From: Isoetes taiwanensis | Lineage: Eukaryota; Streptophyta; Lycopodiopsida; Isoetales; Isoetaceae | Direction: 5' to 3' | Length of the DNA stretch: 64,000 nt | NCBI GenBank assembly: GCA_021234155.1 | Contig: JAJEKV010000171.1 | Coordinates: 922,752-986,751 of the forward strand | Shown here: piece by piece, positions 24,201 through 35,300 of the stretch | Numbering within the stretch: the stretch's first letter is position 1 | How the letters are laid out: each line of letters opens with the position of its first letter | The notes under the pieces: generated by a model | Seen by the model: only the letters and a program-made list of their open reading frames with translations | Told to the model about the DNA's origin: nothing | Databases searched by the model: none | Program-made: the position numbers and the translations under genes

Positions 24201-27200
24201 CGGGATCCCTCACAAGAGGGGAGAGTCCTGACCCCAAGAGGCGGATCCAAAAAGTTCCCGAGGCAGCCCTTCCTCGGCAAAACCGCGCCCCCTGGGCCGC
24301 AGACGCTTAATGACCACCCTCCCGAGCCCGCCTCCCCTATCCCACCGCTGATCCTCCGCTCAGGGGCCCCTTTCGAAGGCCCAAAAGATTCCAGATCGGG
24401 TCCCGAGAACTTGTCAAACCGCTGGGCCCCCGAGGTCTACCTTGTAGAAACCGCAGTTGTCTTGTCGCTCGGCACCGGGAGGTTCGAATGGCAAATCGAC
24501 CCCGCCAAATCGTCCTAATGGCGAAATTACCCTAGGGAGCAAGTTACAAGGTCGGTTTTGCAAAAGAAAGAAACACTCACGCCTCCACGACAAGATCCCG
24601 CGATCCACATCCTAGGCCAATTGACTACGAAAGTGTGATGGAAGTGAGCTACTTTGGCGCTTCTTGAGGTCGGGTGGTCTTCTCGCCACGGAACTTGGTC
24701 CCTGTGGCAACGCCGACGCTCGAGTCCATTGGCAGAGAGTCAAATCGCATTCCTGAGAGGGAGGTCGCCCGTCCGGCCCCTGTGGCCTTGGGGAGAGGAA
24801 ATTCGGCAAGCAAGCTTCCGGGATTTTAGGGTCCGTGCTCAAGGCCAACACCCCCACTCCACGCCAAGTCACGGGCGCAAGGTCCCGCCCCGACCGACAA
24901 GGAGAGGGCCTCCAAAACGAAAACCCCGGGTGGGCTGCCGTGTTCTAGAAGGGTTTGGCGCTTTGGGGGCCGAGACTTGGTCTGCTGCACTTGGGACCCG
25001 CCGAAGCCGCAGCCGGTGAATACGGAGCAAGGGGAACCGACGGAGCGAGTTTGGGCCTGTCCCCTCCTCCGATGTGGCAAGTAGAAGTCGGGGGCGCTTT
25101 GGCAAAGGGCAAGACATTCATAAATTCGCAAATTAATGCATTGTACGAAAATAAATTCTGATTTTTGCCACCTGAATCCTAATCCATTTCCAAAGACACA
25201 GCCCAATTTTCAAATTTTCTGAGAAGGTCTAGGTCAAAGGGTTAGCATTAGAACGGCCGGGCAGCCCGCTGTGGGCAACCGAGCCGGCACCCTTCCCCAA
25301 GTCAAACGAGGCCAGACCTTGCAGGGATCCCTCACAAGAGGGGGAGAGTCCTGACCCCAAGAGGCGGATCCAAAAGTTCCCGAGGCAGCCCTTCCCCGGC
25401 CACAAACCCCGGGGCAGACGCTTAATGACCACCCTCCCGAGCCCGCCTCCCCTATCCCACCGCTGATCCTCCGCTCAGGGGCCCTCTTCGAAGGCCCAAA
25501 AGATTCCGTGATCGGTCCCGGAGAACTTGTCAAACCGCTGGGCGCCCCGAGGTCGGCCTTTGTAGAAACCGCAGTTGTCTTGTCGCTCGGGCACCGGGGA
25601 GGCTCCTAATGGCAAATCGACCCCGCCAAATCGTCCTAATGGCTAAATTACCCTAGGGAGCAAGTTACAAGGTCGGTTTTGCAAAAGAAAGAAACACTCA
25701 CGCCCCACGACAAGATCCCGCATCCACATCCTAGGCCAATTGACTACGAAAGTGTGATGGAAGTGAGCTACTTTGGCGCTTCTTGAGGTCGGGTGGTCTT
25801 CGCCACGGAACTTGGTCCCCGTGGCAACGCCGACGCTCCGAGTCCATTGGCGAGTCAAATCGCTGATTCCGAGAGGGGAGGTCGCCTCGTCCGGCCCCTG
25901 TGGCCTTGGGGAGAGGAAATTCGGGGCAAGCAGCTCGGGGATTTTAGGGTCCGTTTCAAGGCCAACACCCCCACTCCATCGCCAAGTCACACCAAGGTCC
26001 CACCTCGACCGACAAGGAGAGGGCCTCCAAAACGAAACCCCGTGGGCTGCCGTGTTCTAGAAGGGTTTGCGCTTTGGGGCCGAGACTTGGTCTGTTGCAC
26101 TTGGGACCCGGCCGAGAAGCCGCAGCCGAGAATACGGAGCAAGGGGAACCGACGAGCGGAGTTTGGGCCTGTCCTCCTCCCCCGATGTGGCAAGTAGAAG
26201 TCTGGGGGCTTTTGCAGCTGGCAAGACATTCATAAATTCGCAATTAATGCATTGTACGAAAAATAAATTCTGATTTTTGCCACCGGAATCCTAATCCATT
26301 TCCAAAGACACAGCCCAATTTTCAAATTTTCGAGAAGGTCTAGGTCAAAGGGTTAGCATTAGAACGGTCGGGGCAGCCCGCTGTGGCAAACCGAGCCGCA
26401 CCCTTCCCCAAGTCAAACGAGGCCAGACCTTGGTGGATCCTCACAAGAGGGGAGAGTCCTGACCCCAAGAGGCTGGATCCAAAAGTTCCCGAGGCAGCCC
26501 TTCCCCGGGCAAATGCCTCCTGGGTCGCGACGCATAATGACCACCCTCCCGAGCCCGGCCCCCTATCCGACCGCTGATCCTCCGCTCAGGGCCCCTTTCG
26601 AAGGCCCAAAAGATTCCAGATCGGGTCCCGAGAACTTGTCAAACCGCTGGCGCCCCCGAGGCCTGGATTTGTAGAAACCGCAGTTGTCTTGTCGCTCGCA
26701 CCGGGGAGGCTCCTGAATGGCAAAATCGACCCCGCCAAATCGTCCTAATGGCGAAATTACCCTAGGGAGCAAGTTACAAGGTCGGTTTTGCAAAAGAAAG
26801 AAAACACTCACGCCTCCACGACAAGATCCCCGCATCCACATCCTAGGCCAATTGACTACGAAAGTGTGATGGAAGTGAGCTACTTTGGCGCTTCTTGGAG
26901 GTCGGGTGGTCTTCCTCGCCACGGAACTTGGTCCCTGTGGCAACGCCGACGCTCCGAGTCCATTGGCGAGAGCCAAATCGCGATTCCCGAGAGGGGAGGT
27001 CGCCCGCCCCCCCGTGGCCTTGGGGAGAGGAAATCGGGGCAAGCAGCTTCCGGGATTTTAGGGTCCGTGGCTCAAGGCCAACACCCCCACTCCACGCCAA
27101 GTCACGCGCAAGGTCCCGCCTCGACCGACAAGGAGAGGGCCTCCAAAACGAAACCCCGTGGGCTGCCGTGTTCTAGAAGGGTTTGCGCTTTGGGGCCGGA

Positions 27201-29680
27201 GACTTGGTCTCAAGCTGCACTTGGGACCCGGCCGAGAAGCCGCAAATTTGAAATGAGAATACGGAGCAAGGGGAACTGACGGAGCGGAGTTTGGGCCTGT
27301 CCTCCCTCCGGATGTGGCAAGTAGAAGTCGGGGCTTTTGCAAAGGGCAAGACATTCATAAATTCGCAATTAATGCATTGTACCTAAAATAAATTCTGATT
27401 TTTTGCCACCGAATCCTAATCCATTTCCAAAGACACGTTCCAATTTTCAAATTTTCTGAGAAGGTCTAGGGTCAAAGGGTTAGCTAAGGTCAAAGGAATG
27501 GAGTTTGTGGGATCGCAACCGGGGTTGACCTTGGCCCAAGTCAAACGAGGCTATACTTGGTCTAAGATCCCATTGAGAATATAAGAGAGTCCTATTAAGA
27601 ATGAAGATCCAAAAGATTACCCCAAAGCATCATAACTACTAGAATGAAGATAAATGATTACGTAAAAGCAAAAGACCAGTGCGGGTTGGGGGGTTATCCC
27701 ACCGCTGCTTGTGATGATGGTTGTGTTTCCAAAAGATTCCATATGGATAGAGAGAATGCCCTTGTTCAACGGGCCGCCCCGAAAGCTATTTGACAAACAG
27801 GGTGGCATAATTAACTTGTAATGAATCAATTCGCAAGCAAATTCCCCGGAGTTTATCGTCCCAATGGCGTGTCAATTACCCCCTACTCCATGTCAAGATA
27901 CAAGGCAAGGTTTTGCCAAAGAAAGAAACAGAGGGCTCCACCAAACGAAACCCCGCATCCACATCCTGCCAATTGATTACTAGAAGGGTTTTGGAAGTGA
28001 GCTTTTGGGGCCGAGGTTTTGGTCTTCGCCACGTAACTTGGTCCCCCCGTGGCAACGCCGACGCTCGAGTCCATTGGCAGAGTCAAATCGCGATTCCCGA
28101 GAGGGAGGTCGCCTCGTCCGGCCCCTGTGGCCTTGGGGAGGGGAAATTCGGGGCAAGCAGCCCGGGGATTTTAGGGTCCGTGGCTCAAGGCCAACACCCC
28201 CACTCCACGCCAAGTCACGGCGCAAGGGTCCCGCCCCCCCCGACCGACAGGAGAGGGCCTCCAAAACGAAACCCCGTGGGTTGCCGTGTTCTAGAAGGGT
28301 TTGCGCTTTGGGGGCCGAGACTTGGTCCGCTGCACTTGGGACCCGGCCGAGAAGCCGCAGCCGAGAATACGGAGCAAGGGGAACCGACGGAGCGAGTTTG
28401 GGCCTGTCCTCCTCCCGATGTGGCAAGTAGAAGTCGGGGCTTTTGCTTTGCAGGGCAAGACATTCATAAATTCGCAATTAATGCATTGTACGAAAATAAA
28501 TTCTGATTTTTTTGCCACCGATTCCTAACCCATCTCCAAAGACACATGTTCCCAATTTTTCAAATTTTCTGAGAAGGTCTAGGTCAAAGGGTTAGCTAAG
28601 GTCAAAGGAATGGAGTTTGTGGGATCGCACCTTTGGGGTTGACCTTGGCTCACTGGACGCTATACTTGGTCTAAGATTGCATTGAGAATATAAGCATCAT
28701 AACTATTAGAATGAAGATAAATGATTACGTAAAAGCATCATAACTACTAGAATGAAGATAAATGATTACGTAAAAGCAAAAAGACTAGTCCCCTATCCCA
28801 TTTTGGTTGCTTGTGATGATGGTTGTGTTTCAAAGATTCCGCATATGGATAGAGAGAATGCCCTTGTTCAACCCGGACCGCCCCCTAAAGCTATTTGACA
28901 TGGATGGCATAATTAACTTGTAATGAACTCAATTCGGGCAAGCAAAATTCCCTAGGGAGTTTAGGGTCCCAGCCCGCAAAAGAACACCCCCACCCATGTC
29001 AAGATACACGACAAGGTCCCCACCAAATCGACAAGGAGAGGGCCTCCAAACGTAAACCCCCGGGAAGCCGCATTCTAGAAGGGTTTTTGTTTTGGGGGCC
29101 GAAGTTTTGGTCTTCCGCCACGTAACTTGGTCCCTAGGGCAACGCCGACGCTCGAGTCCATTCGCAGAGTCAAATCGCATTCCGAGAGGGAGGTCGCCTC
29201 GTCCGGCCCCTGTGGCCTTGGGGAGAGGAAATTCGGGCAAGCAGCCCCGGGGATTTTAGGTCCGTGGTTCTAGCATCAACACCCCCACTCCACGCCAAGT
29301 CACGCACGCAAGGTCCCGCCTCTAATCCGACAGCGAGAGGGCCTCCAAAACGAAACCCCGTGGGTTGCCGTGTTCTAGAAGGGTTTGGCGCTTTGGGGGT
29401 TTAGACTTGGTCTGCTGCACTTGGGACCCGGCCGAGAAGCCGCAGCCGAGAATACAGAGCAAGGGGAACCCACGGAGCGAGTTTGGGCCCGCCCTCCTCC
29501 CGATGTGGCAAGTAGAAGTCGGGGGCTTTTGCAAAGGCAAGACATTCATAAATTCGCAATTAATGCATTGTACCTAAAATAAATTTGATTTTTTGCCACC
29601 GGATTCCTAATCCATCTCCATCACACAGCCCCCCAATTTTCAAATTTTCGAGAAGGTCTAGGTCAAAGGGTTAGCTAAGG
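21300..29680. repeat. Tandem array of a ~1.1-kb GC-rich monomer (eight copies)
   Basis: The landmark TTCATAAATTCGCAATTAAT recurs at 21771, 22887, 23995, 25117 (one extra A), 26229, 27354, 28463 and 29545, giving periods of 1116, 1108, 1122, 1112, 1125, 1109 and 1082 bp. Each monomer runs from an AAATTCTGATTTTTGCCACC block through TCCCCAAGTCAAACGAGGCC, GAGGCGGATCCAAAAGTTCC, CCTAGGCCAATTGACTACGA and GTTCTAGAAGGGTTTG. Substitutions between copies are few, but insertions and deletions of 1-4 bases are very frequent, often in G or C runs or in CT/CTG steps. Copies 6-8 carry a replaced middle part (27480-27900, 28600-28930, 29680-29870). The many overlapping open frames in both strands have no conserved protein and shift from copy to copy, so I do not treat them as genes. 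I do not recognise the monomer. Confidence 0.95.
28694..28775. repeat. 41-bp direct duplication inside the array
   Basis: A 41-bp unit starting GCATCATAACTA.TAGAATG and ending ATTACGTAAAA occurs twice back to back (28694-28734, 28735-28775) with one substitution. One copy only of the same unit is present in the preceding monomer near 27626-27666. Confidence 0.9.
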
Positions 29681-30029
29681 TCAAAGGAATGGAGTTTGTG
29701 GGGATCGCTGTACTTGGGGTTGACCTTGGCTCACCGGACGCTATATACTTGGTCTAAGATTGCATTGGACGAAACCCCGCGGACTTGCCGATTCTAGAAG
29801 GGTTTTTGTTTTGGTTTTTCTCGCCCCTAAAGCTATTTGACATGGATGGCATAACTAACTTGTAATGAACCGGTTTTGTTTCTAAAAACAATTGTACCTT
29901 TGATGAAAGATTGCTTCATAGTTTCCAAGTGAAAATTTTTAATGTGTCCGCACCGCCTTTGTTGCCCCCTCGGTCAAAGACTCGCCTTTTTTCGATGCAC
30001 ACTTTTTTTAGTTATGCATTTTATTGCAT

Positions 30030-30440
30030 TTATGGTTTATAAATTCGTAGTTAATGCATGGCATGGAATTAAATTATGGTTTTTGGTCACCGGCTTCTAT
30101 GGTCATCACTAAAGATACAGAAAATTTCCAAAATTTTCTGATAAGGTCCGTACCCAAGCTGCTAGGGTTAGAACGGTCCCCGCAGCCATGTTGTTGGGCA
30201 AGCATGACTCGCACCCTTCCCCAAGTCAAACAAGGCGACTTTGAATGGCCACCTCGCCTGAGTCCCGGCCCCTGTGAGACGGACCCCAAAACGCTTCTCG
30301 AGGGGAGGTTGCCTCGCACCGCCCCGGGGATCAGAGAGCAATGAACACCCTCCTCGGGCCAGTTCCCATATATTCGACCGCTTGAATCCTCCGCTCAAGG
30401 ATCCAGCCTCGTGACTCGCTCAAATAAGCCTAGGGACAAA
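30030..30440. repeat. Diverged ninth copy of the array monomer
   Basis: ATAAATTCGTAGTTAATGCAT at about 30038, then CAAAATTTTCTGATAAGGTC, GCTAGGGTTAGAACGGTC, ACCCTTCCCCAAGTCAAACAAGGCGAC and ATCCTCCGCTCAAGG follow the monomer's order with far more substitutions than among the eight array copies. It marks the decayed edge of the array. Confidence 0.8.
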
Positions 30441-30479
30441 CTTTTAATGAGCTTCACATTAAAAAAAGATGCAAAACAA

Positions 30480-30547
30480 TAACGCCGCTTATAACAAAAT
30501 ACGCCGCAAGGACGCCGCAGACTTGGCGACGACGCCGCATGCGACCC
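30480..30547. repeat. GACGCCGCATGCGAC cluster at the far border of the array
   Basis: AACGCCGCTTATAACAAAATACGCCGCAAGG and GACGACGCCGCATGCGAC occur here, just after the diverged ninth monomer. The left border of the array has the similar TCGCTATAACAAATAACGTCGCATGCGAC string (21227-21255, split here for description). The array is therefore bracketed by related sequence in the same orientation. Confidence 0.7.
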
Positions 30548-30741
30548 TGTAATATTTTGAACTCCGAACAGGCCGCCGCTTTTTCCTTGGGCCCTTTTTT
30601 GCCCTACTTCTTCGAGGTTCTTGGGCTCCATCCGCGCTTAGTACCCCTCATAAATCTACCCGCAAAGCAACTATTCTAAGGTTAGTATATCATGTTTTTA
30701 GATTGAATAGGTTTTTTGATTGAATGGTGCATGCCCAACCT

Positions 30742-31545
30742 TCCTCTTTTTTTTGGTTTCCTTTCCTTCCTCTTTCTTCTTTGTTCTTGATTTTTTTTCC
30801 CCATTCTTCCATGCCTCGCTCATTCTTCCTCCTTCTTTTTTTTCCTCATGCTTCATTTCTTCCTCCTTCTTCCATGCTTCATTCTTTCCCTCATTCTTTC
30901 TTCCCATATTTCTTCTTTCCTCATTTCTTTTCTCATTCTTTCTTCCTCATTCTTTTCTCATTTCTTTCTTCCTCATGCTTTCTCATTCTTTATTCCTCAC
31001 TCTTTTCTCATTCTTCCTCATTCTTTCTAATTTTTGCTTTCTCATTTCTTTCTCATGCTTTCATTTCTTTCCTCATTTCTTTTCTCATTTCTTTCTCATG
31101 CTTTCTCATTTGTTTCTCATTTCCATTCTTTCATGCTTTCTCATTCCTAATTCTTTCCCTCCCTTCCTCATTTCTTTCTTTCTCTTCCCTTCCTTTATTC
31201 TTCATTTTTTTTTCATTTCTTATTCTTCATTCTTTTTAATTTCATTTCTTCATTCTTCATTTGTTTCTTATTCTTCACATTTCTTCCTCACTTTCCATTC
31301 GATCCTTTTCGCTCCCTTCCCTTTATTTCTTCCTTCCATTCTATTCCCTTCCCTTCTCTTATTTCCTCTTATTTTTCTTTCATTCTTTCTTGTTTCTTCT
31401 CTTTATTTCTTCTATTCTATCCTTATTTCTTCCCTTCTATTCTCTTATTTTTTCTTGTTTTTTATTTCTATCTCTTGTTTTCTATCCCCCTTTTTTTCCT
31501 TTCTTTTCTTCTTCGATCTTTTTCTTTTTGTTCTTATTCCTCTAA
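30742..31545. repeat. 800-bp polypyrimidine tract (CTCATTCTTTCTTC-like)
   Basis: The plus strand is almost entirely C and T with scattered A and rare G, formed from irregular TTCCTCATTCTTTC, CATGCTTTCTCATT and later CTTATTTCTTC units. The open frames of 302 and 171 codons across it encode only Phe/Ser/Leu/His low-complexity sequence and arise because stop codons need purines; they are not genes. It may be an expanded microsatellite and could form triplex DNA. Confidence 0.9.
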
Positions 31546-31684
31546 TGCTTTGTTACTTCAAGGTAAATTTTCTATTACGATTTGGACCCGACAGATCTTG
31601 TGTACACGCCAGGCCCTTATTTTGGTAAGTAGTTGATCGACTTGCATTTTATTTTTTATAGTTTTAAGTAGGTTAAAAATTGAT

Positions 31685-32700
31685 GGAGTGGCTTTGTTCA
31701 TGGGCACGGGTCAGCCCCACCTAGAGTGGGAGCAGATAGGTTCTATACGCATAAAAATCAAAATTCCCCGACGATAAAGTCAAAAAAAAATACGTGATTT
31801 TTAATAAAATAACGATTTAACGTGATAAAACCTCACAGGCCGAAAAAAATTTCAGACGCCGGTTTCGCGTGGAAAGCACGCTGAACTTTTTCCAGACGCC
31901 AACCAAGAAAAATTTTTTTTTTTTTTTTTTTTTTTTTGTCTACAGACGCCGAAACCTTTTTCAGCTTAGCCGAAAAAAGTTTCGCAGACGCTGTTTATAT
32001 GATTTCGCTTGAATTTCACCAGAAAAAAAAAAAAAATTTTTTTTTTTTGAAATTAAATGGCTACAGACAAAACCTTTTTCAGGACGAAAAATTTTTCACA
32101 GACGCTAGGGTGAAGGTTTCACAGACGCCAACCCCGCAAATTTTTTTTTTTTTTTTCACAGACGCTGTTTTACTATTTCGCAGACGCGAAAAACTTTCAC
32201 AGACGCTGACTAGAAGGTTTCACAGACGCCAAAATCTTCCGACGCCGGAATTTTTTGTCAGATTTTTTACGCTTTATACCCAAAATATGTGTCAGACATA
32301 CAACACCCCATAATGTAAAACGCATACAACGGGCATTGAACCTATCCCCTGTGGGGAGGACCATGTACCCGGGTTCAAGTCCACTTTCACTACAATCATA
32401 AATGTTTCCTAGGTTAATGAGTGGCTTGTTCAAGGGCACCTGGCCGGCCCACTCCTAGAGTGGAGAGGACCACGCACCTGTTCAAGTCCACTTCCGCCCC
32501 ACTTGTTATTTTTAGGTTTAAAATAAAATTGTAGTGGCTTGTTCAAGGTCACTTGGCCGGCCCATCTTGGCGGAGAGGACTAGGTGTCCCAGTCCAAGTC
32601 CACTTTTCTTCTCATTCTTAGGTAGATGTGGCTACTGCAAGGACATGGTCGGCCCATCGCGAGTGAGTGGGGAGGACCAGTGTTCTGGCCCTTAGTTCAC
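31685..32700 (+). repeat. ~100-bp tRNA-like repeats with B-box-like GTTCAAGTCC
   Basis: The unit runs GTGGCTTGTTCAAGG, CACCTGGCCGGCCCA, CTAGAGTGGAGAGGACCA, then GGTTCAAGTCCACTTTC. Copies are at about 31685 (partial), 32340-32385, 32427-32490, 32533-32582 and 32628-32695. GGTTCAAGTCC at 32371 fits the RNA polymerase III B box (GGTTCRANNCC), and TGGCTTGTTCAAGG is a loose A-box candidate. The units lie about 90-125 bp apart, so this looks like a tandem, tRNA-derived (SINE-like) repeat. I could not fold any copy into a complete tRNA with paired acceptor arms. The three repeats at 15232-15502 belong to the same family. Confidence 0.55.
31850..32245. repeat. CAGACGC short interspersed motifs among A/T tracts
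   Basis: TTTCACAGACGC or a variant (TTCAGACGC, CTACAGACGC, TTCGCAGACGC) recurs about a dozen times, at irregular steps of 20-50 bp, between long poly-A and poly-T tracts (31910-31937, 32022-32048, 32140-32156). The 125-codon frame at 31936-32313 is a by-product of this repeat. Confidence 0.8.
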
Positions 32701-32788
32701 GCTTATTGTCGCTTTTAGCTAGAGGTAGCTAGGGCTAGGTTAAGTTAACAAAGAATCGATGATTCCCTTCACACCCGCTAGTTAAAAA

Positions 32789-33137
32789 AAATAGGTTAGG
32801 CTAACTTAATGTAGTACTAATTCGCACTAAAAGCGCTGGTAAAAAATAACTTAACTAATTAACTAAATTATTTCAACATGTCTAGTTAAGTTAGCCAAAG
32901 GCATAAAAAATTATATGTACAATTAACTAAACTTAAAGTGACCTCTATAGTGCTAATTTCTAATTTAGTTAATTTTTAGTTAATTTTGCTAACTAATCCA
33001 ACAAGGTGCTAAGATAAGTTTAGGTAGTGTTTTTGGTTAAAAAGTTAACTAAAATTTGGGACTATCTCGCTAACTAATTAACTAGTAATACTAATGTAAA
33101 TTGACCGTGGGTCCGAATACCCTAATCTAACCTATTT
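32789..33137. mobile_element. Candidate MITE with AAATAGGTTAG inverted ends
   Basis: AAATAGGTTAG at 32789-32799 is matched by its exact reverse complement CTAACCTATTT at 33127-33137. The 350-bp interior is AT-rich, non-coding and unusually full of TTAACTAA, GTTAACT and TTAGCCAAAG words. Short length, inverted ends and absence of coding capacity are typical of miniature inverted-repeat elements. I cannot see a clean target-site duplication. The TTAGCCAAA word is shared with the MITE-like element at 62.7 kb. Confidence 0.45.
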
Positions 33138-35035
33138 AGTTTTTCTTGTTTCTTCTTCTTTTTTTCTTGCTTTTGGGGCTGGGGGGCCTGATAAGGTATT
33201 AGTCGCCATAGGGCGGTTATAAGTAATGATTATATGGTCCGCATACATGTTTGATATTGTCGTGATTATGTTGCATTTACTTTGTGCATGCTTGGCTTTT
33301 GTATTCATTATTTTGTTTTGTTTGTAGGCATAAAAATGGCCTCAAAGAAGGACAGAGATGCTTAGTGAAATTAGGCGATCCTCATCAATCAAATATGCCA
33401 CAAAGTCAATTTAACGACATATGCAAACCGATGATCGAATTAACCGCTTTGTAGCATCGCTTGAGAAAGAATGCCTGGCCTGAATTATGTGGGAGGTGGC
33501 CGTGAGCATGAGTCCGAAGTTGGAAGATATGATGAGAAAGAACTTAAAGTCTTGGGTTTGCAATCCCCGAGCCGTAATTGAGGATGCTACTTTAGTATAA
33601 AAAGTGCCACTTATGAGCCCCTATGCCGAGGCATACGGGACGATGGGCTAATTCGCGGGCGGCGCAAAGGTTCGACGCAAAAGATCACAAGATGGCCAAG
33701 AGCGCCCTCAATGATGAGCAGTGAAGGAGTTAGATAGTCTTATCCATGGTGGGAGCTCTATTGGTGCAGGGGCTAGATTATCATTACATGCTCATGATAA
33801 ATGTGTCGTATTTATTGACAAAGATTCCCGTGGATGCCGTTGGAGTTGTAAAGTGCATTGGTAGTAAACAAGACCGCCAAATATACCAAATCCGTATCTT
33901 GGGAACCCCGTGACTTTAATCAAGATGATTATTATAATCGCATTGTGTGGAGAGGCCAAGATAGAGCCGCATCATGGTTGTTGGTCGACAAGTATATCCG
34001 CTTCAAGAGCCCAAGTCCAAAGATTGGCCACACCCCTTGACTTGCCCCCGAGGTCTTTTGTGGAGATGAGCCACGTGGACCAATGGTAGTCCCGCCATTC
34101 ATGAATGGAGGAACCTTTGCACAATTATTTGACCATCTTCCCGAGCCAATTCTCTTCTTATAGGAGATGGTCAAATGCAATGCATAGTGCTCCAAGAAGG
34201 GCTGATATGAAGATAAGTGCGAGTGGAAAGCCAAAATGAGACTCGTATAAGCACGCCCCGAAATAGCTCTCGCCTTGCGTATGAGTCTATGCCATCCACG
34301 CCCAAAGTTGGACACACACAAAGCTCAATTGCAAAAGGGTCAAACTCCATTTTGATGACTCCCCTTACAAATGTGTGGGTGGCTATTGGTGATTGGGACA
34401 CGGCCCTCCGCTTTTTGCAAGGAGCCAATGCCCAAATTGAAGAGCCGCTATACACTACAAGATGGAACGGGCGATATCCTTGGTGGGAGAAGAGAGTTTT
34501 ACATCATCATCGATGACCAAGCATCATGGGGGCATGAGATATCCGACATATATTCCCCGGGCTACATTTACTTAGATGCTCCTTGATTTTGTCCGTGCAA
34601 TGCGCTTTTATGGGGTTGTGTGTTGAGATAAACCCAACCGACCGATACTTAGCACATTGGACATCATCCAACATATGAAGGTCCAAATGATGATGGATAG
34701 AGAGTGGTGCACATGGATCGCCCATCTATTGCTCAAGGCCGCCGATGTGTTCAAAACAAAGCAGGCTTTCTTCCGATATAGTTGTGAGAGAGAGACGACA
34801 TATGAAGTGTGGTGATCCACTTGAGATGGCTAAGCTACCAAGTAAATGCTTGCAAGAAGTGATTAATATAATTTTGTCTTCCTATTTGAGGCTTGTTGCA
34901 ACCAATAAATGTTTTTTAGTCAAAATTACTAATGAAAAAGTAATTTATTAATCAAAAAATTATTATTAATGGTAAATAAATTATTAATCATAACTTGTAG
35001 ATAAAGTGTCGCTATAGACGCCAAACCCTAGGTTT
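33138..35035. other. Unassigned decayed region
   Basis: Open frames on both strands (for example 33858-34040, 34217-34516 plus; 33932-34321 minus) overlap each other. Plus-strand pieces at 34380-34580 look protein-like in codon pattern, but I recognise no domain. TTGTAG preceding GCATAAAAATGGCC at about 33323 could be a splice acceptor before an ATG. A broken transposon gene is likely; its family is unknown. Confidence 0.3.
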
Positions 35036-35042
35036 TGTGTTT

Positions 35043-35300
35043 ATCATCAAACCCTAGATTGTAAATGCCATGTGGCACAATCTAGGGTTTGATGATGTGG
35101 CACACGCAAGCTAGGGTTTGATGACATGGCACTTACTATGATGTGGCAATAGGAAGTCGCGACGCGACACAACCTAGGGTTTGATGATGTGCCACACGCA
35201 ACGAGGGAGTTTCATGATGTGGCACTAAAAATGCCACGGGATAATTTAGGGTTCTGTATGACATGATACATGGCCCGATAATATGGCAACCTAGAGTTCG
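35043..35300. repeat. CTAGGGTTTGATGATGTGGCA repeats with an 18-bp hairpin
   Basis: ATCATCAAACCCTAGATT (35043-35060) is the exact reverse complement of AATCTAGGGTTTGATGAT (35079-35096), leaving an 18-nt loop. The right arm is then repeated in direct orientation near 35111 and 35176, with decayed versions near 35245, each followed by ATGTGGCAC-like sequence. A short GTCGCGACGCGAC string occurs at 35157. A TATA-like run follows at about 35321. Confidence 0.8.

Noticed and set aside
21318-29582. Many open frames of 80-197 codons on both strands of the 1.1-kb array
   Set aside because: Frames shift between copies because of indels, overlap on both strands, and show no conserved protein; a GC-rich repeat explains them.
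21300-30440. rDNA intergenic spacer as identity of the array
   Set aside because: No 18S, 5.8S, 25S or 5S sequence is present in or beside the array, so nothing supports an rDNA origin.
30720-31628. 302-codon open frame rich in Phe, Ser, Leu and His
   Set aside because: It is translated from a low-complexity pyrimidine tract where stop codons are nearly impossible; it has no domain and overlaps another equally long frame.
32371-32445. Intact tRNA gene
   Set aside because: The GGTTCAAGTCC B-box-like motif is present, but I could not pair acceptor and anticodon arms; it is treated as a tRNA-like repeat.
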